Assembly (NCBI GenBank): GCA_025363795.1
Contig: JANYLE010000506.1
Coordinates: forward strand, 1-6,675
Length of the DNA: 6,675 bases
Source: Mariniphaga sp.
GTDB lineage: Bacteria; Bacteroidota; Bacteroidia; Bacteroidales; Prolixibacteraceae
Direction of reading: 5' to 3'
Shown in pieces: positions 6,639 through 6,675 of the stretch. Both the position numbers and the translations under genes were made by a program. The notes under the pieces are model-generated. The model searched no databases and was not told the DNA's origin. It saw only the letters and a program-made list of their open reading frames with translations. How positions within the stretch are numbered: the stretch's first letter is position 1; every line of letters starts with the position of its first letter.

Positions 6639-6667
6639 TTTATGATGGTTCCTAAAAACGCTTACAA
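6639..6667 (-). promoter_or_regulatory. Weak candidate promoter upstream of the permease
   Basis: TTGTAA (6667-6662) and CATAAA (6644-6639) lie 17 bases apart on the minus strand, each matching the sigma-70 hexamers at four of six positions. The spacing and place, about 25 bases before the ribosome binding site, are right, but the matches are modest, and the window ends a few bases further so stronger alternatives upstream cannot be seen. Confidence 0.25.
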
Positions 6668-6675
6668 GCACAGGA

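Noticed and set aside
5361..6655. Several open frames of 60-100 codons overlapping the permease on both strands
   Set aside because: They are shadows of the permease: no ribosome binding sites, no recognisable motifs and low-complexity, frame-shadow composition, while the permease frame is continuous and family-like throughout.

Overview
All recognisable genes in this window lie on the minus strand, so transcription runs from high to low coordinates. Base composition is moderate and somewhat AT-rich between genes. Shine-Dalgarno sites are clear, and several starts appear to be TTG or GTG. The mix of an APC permease, an ARO8-type aminotransferase and an ADP-forming acyl-CoA synthetase relic suits an anaerobic, amino-acid-using bacterium. 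My best guess is Chloroflexota (Anaerolineae-like), but this is an impression from protein style; the window holds no rRNA or other marker gene.

In order of transcription, the first part (6675 to 2181) looks like one set of intact genes: an APC-superfamily permease (6615-5002), a 118-base gap holding a long imperfect hairpin (4912-4960), a calcineurin-like metallophosphoesterase (4883-3924), a small nucleotidyltransferase-fold protein (3872-3108) and a PfkB/ribokinase-family kinase (about 3086-2181). The last three are closely spaced with individual ribosome binding sites and probably form an operon. No established pathway that I know of links these three enzyme types; together they suggest salvage or turnover of a phosphorylated or nucleotidylated small molecule, with the substrate unknown.

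Next come about 320 bases with no recognisable gene. They contain a textbook sigma-70 promoter, with a perfect TTGACA and a perfect TATAAT 16 bases apart, overlapped by an operator-like TTGT...ACAA sequence.

That promoter faces a second set of genes (1859 to 1) that is partly dead. First is a relic of an Asp/Glu/hydantoin racemase, whose start and end survive but whose middle is gone. Fourteen bases before its neighbour comes an apparently intact PLP-dependent aminotransferase (1610-534). Coupled to that by a TGATG overlap is an NDP-forming acyl-CoA synthetase, also with its middle deleted and with an in-frame amber codon near its end. When intact, the set would fit amino acid catabolism: racemise, transaminate to a 2-oxoacid and, after oxidation elsewhere to an acyl-CoA, recover ATP with the NDP-forming synthetase.

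The most unusual observation is that both genes flanking the intact aminotransferase have lost their interiors while keeping both ends. The racemase relic is too short to be found by ordinary gene calling.
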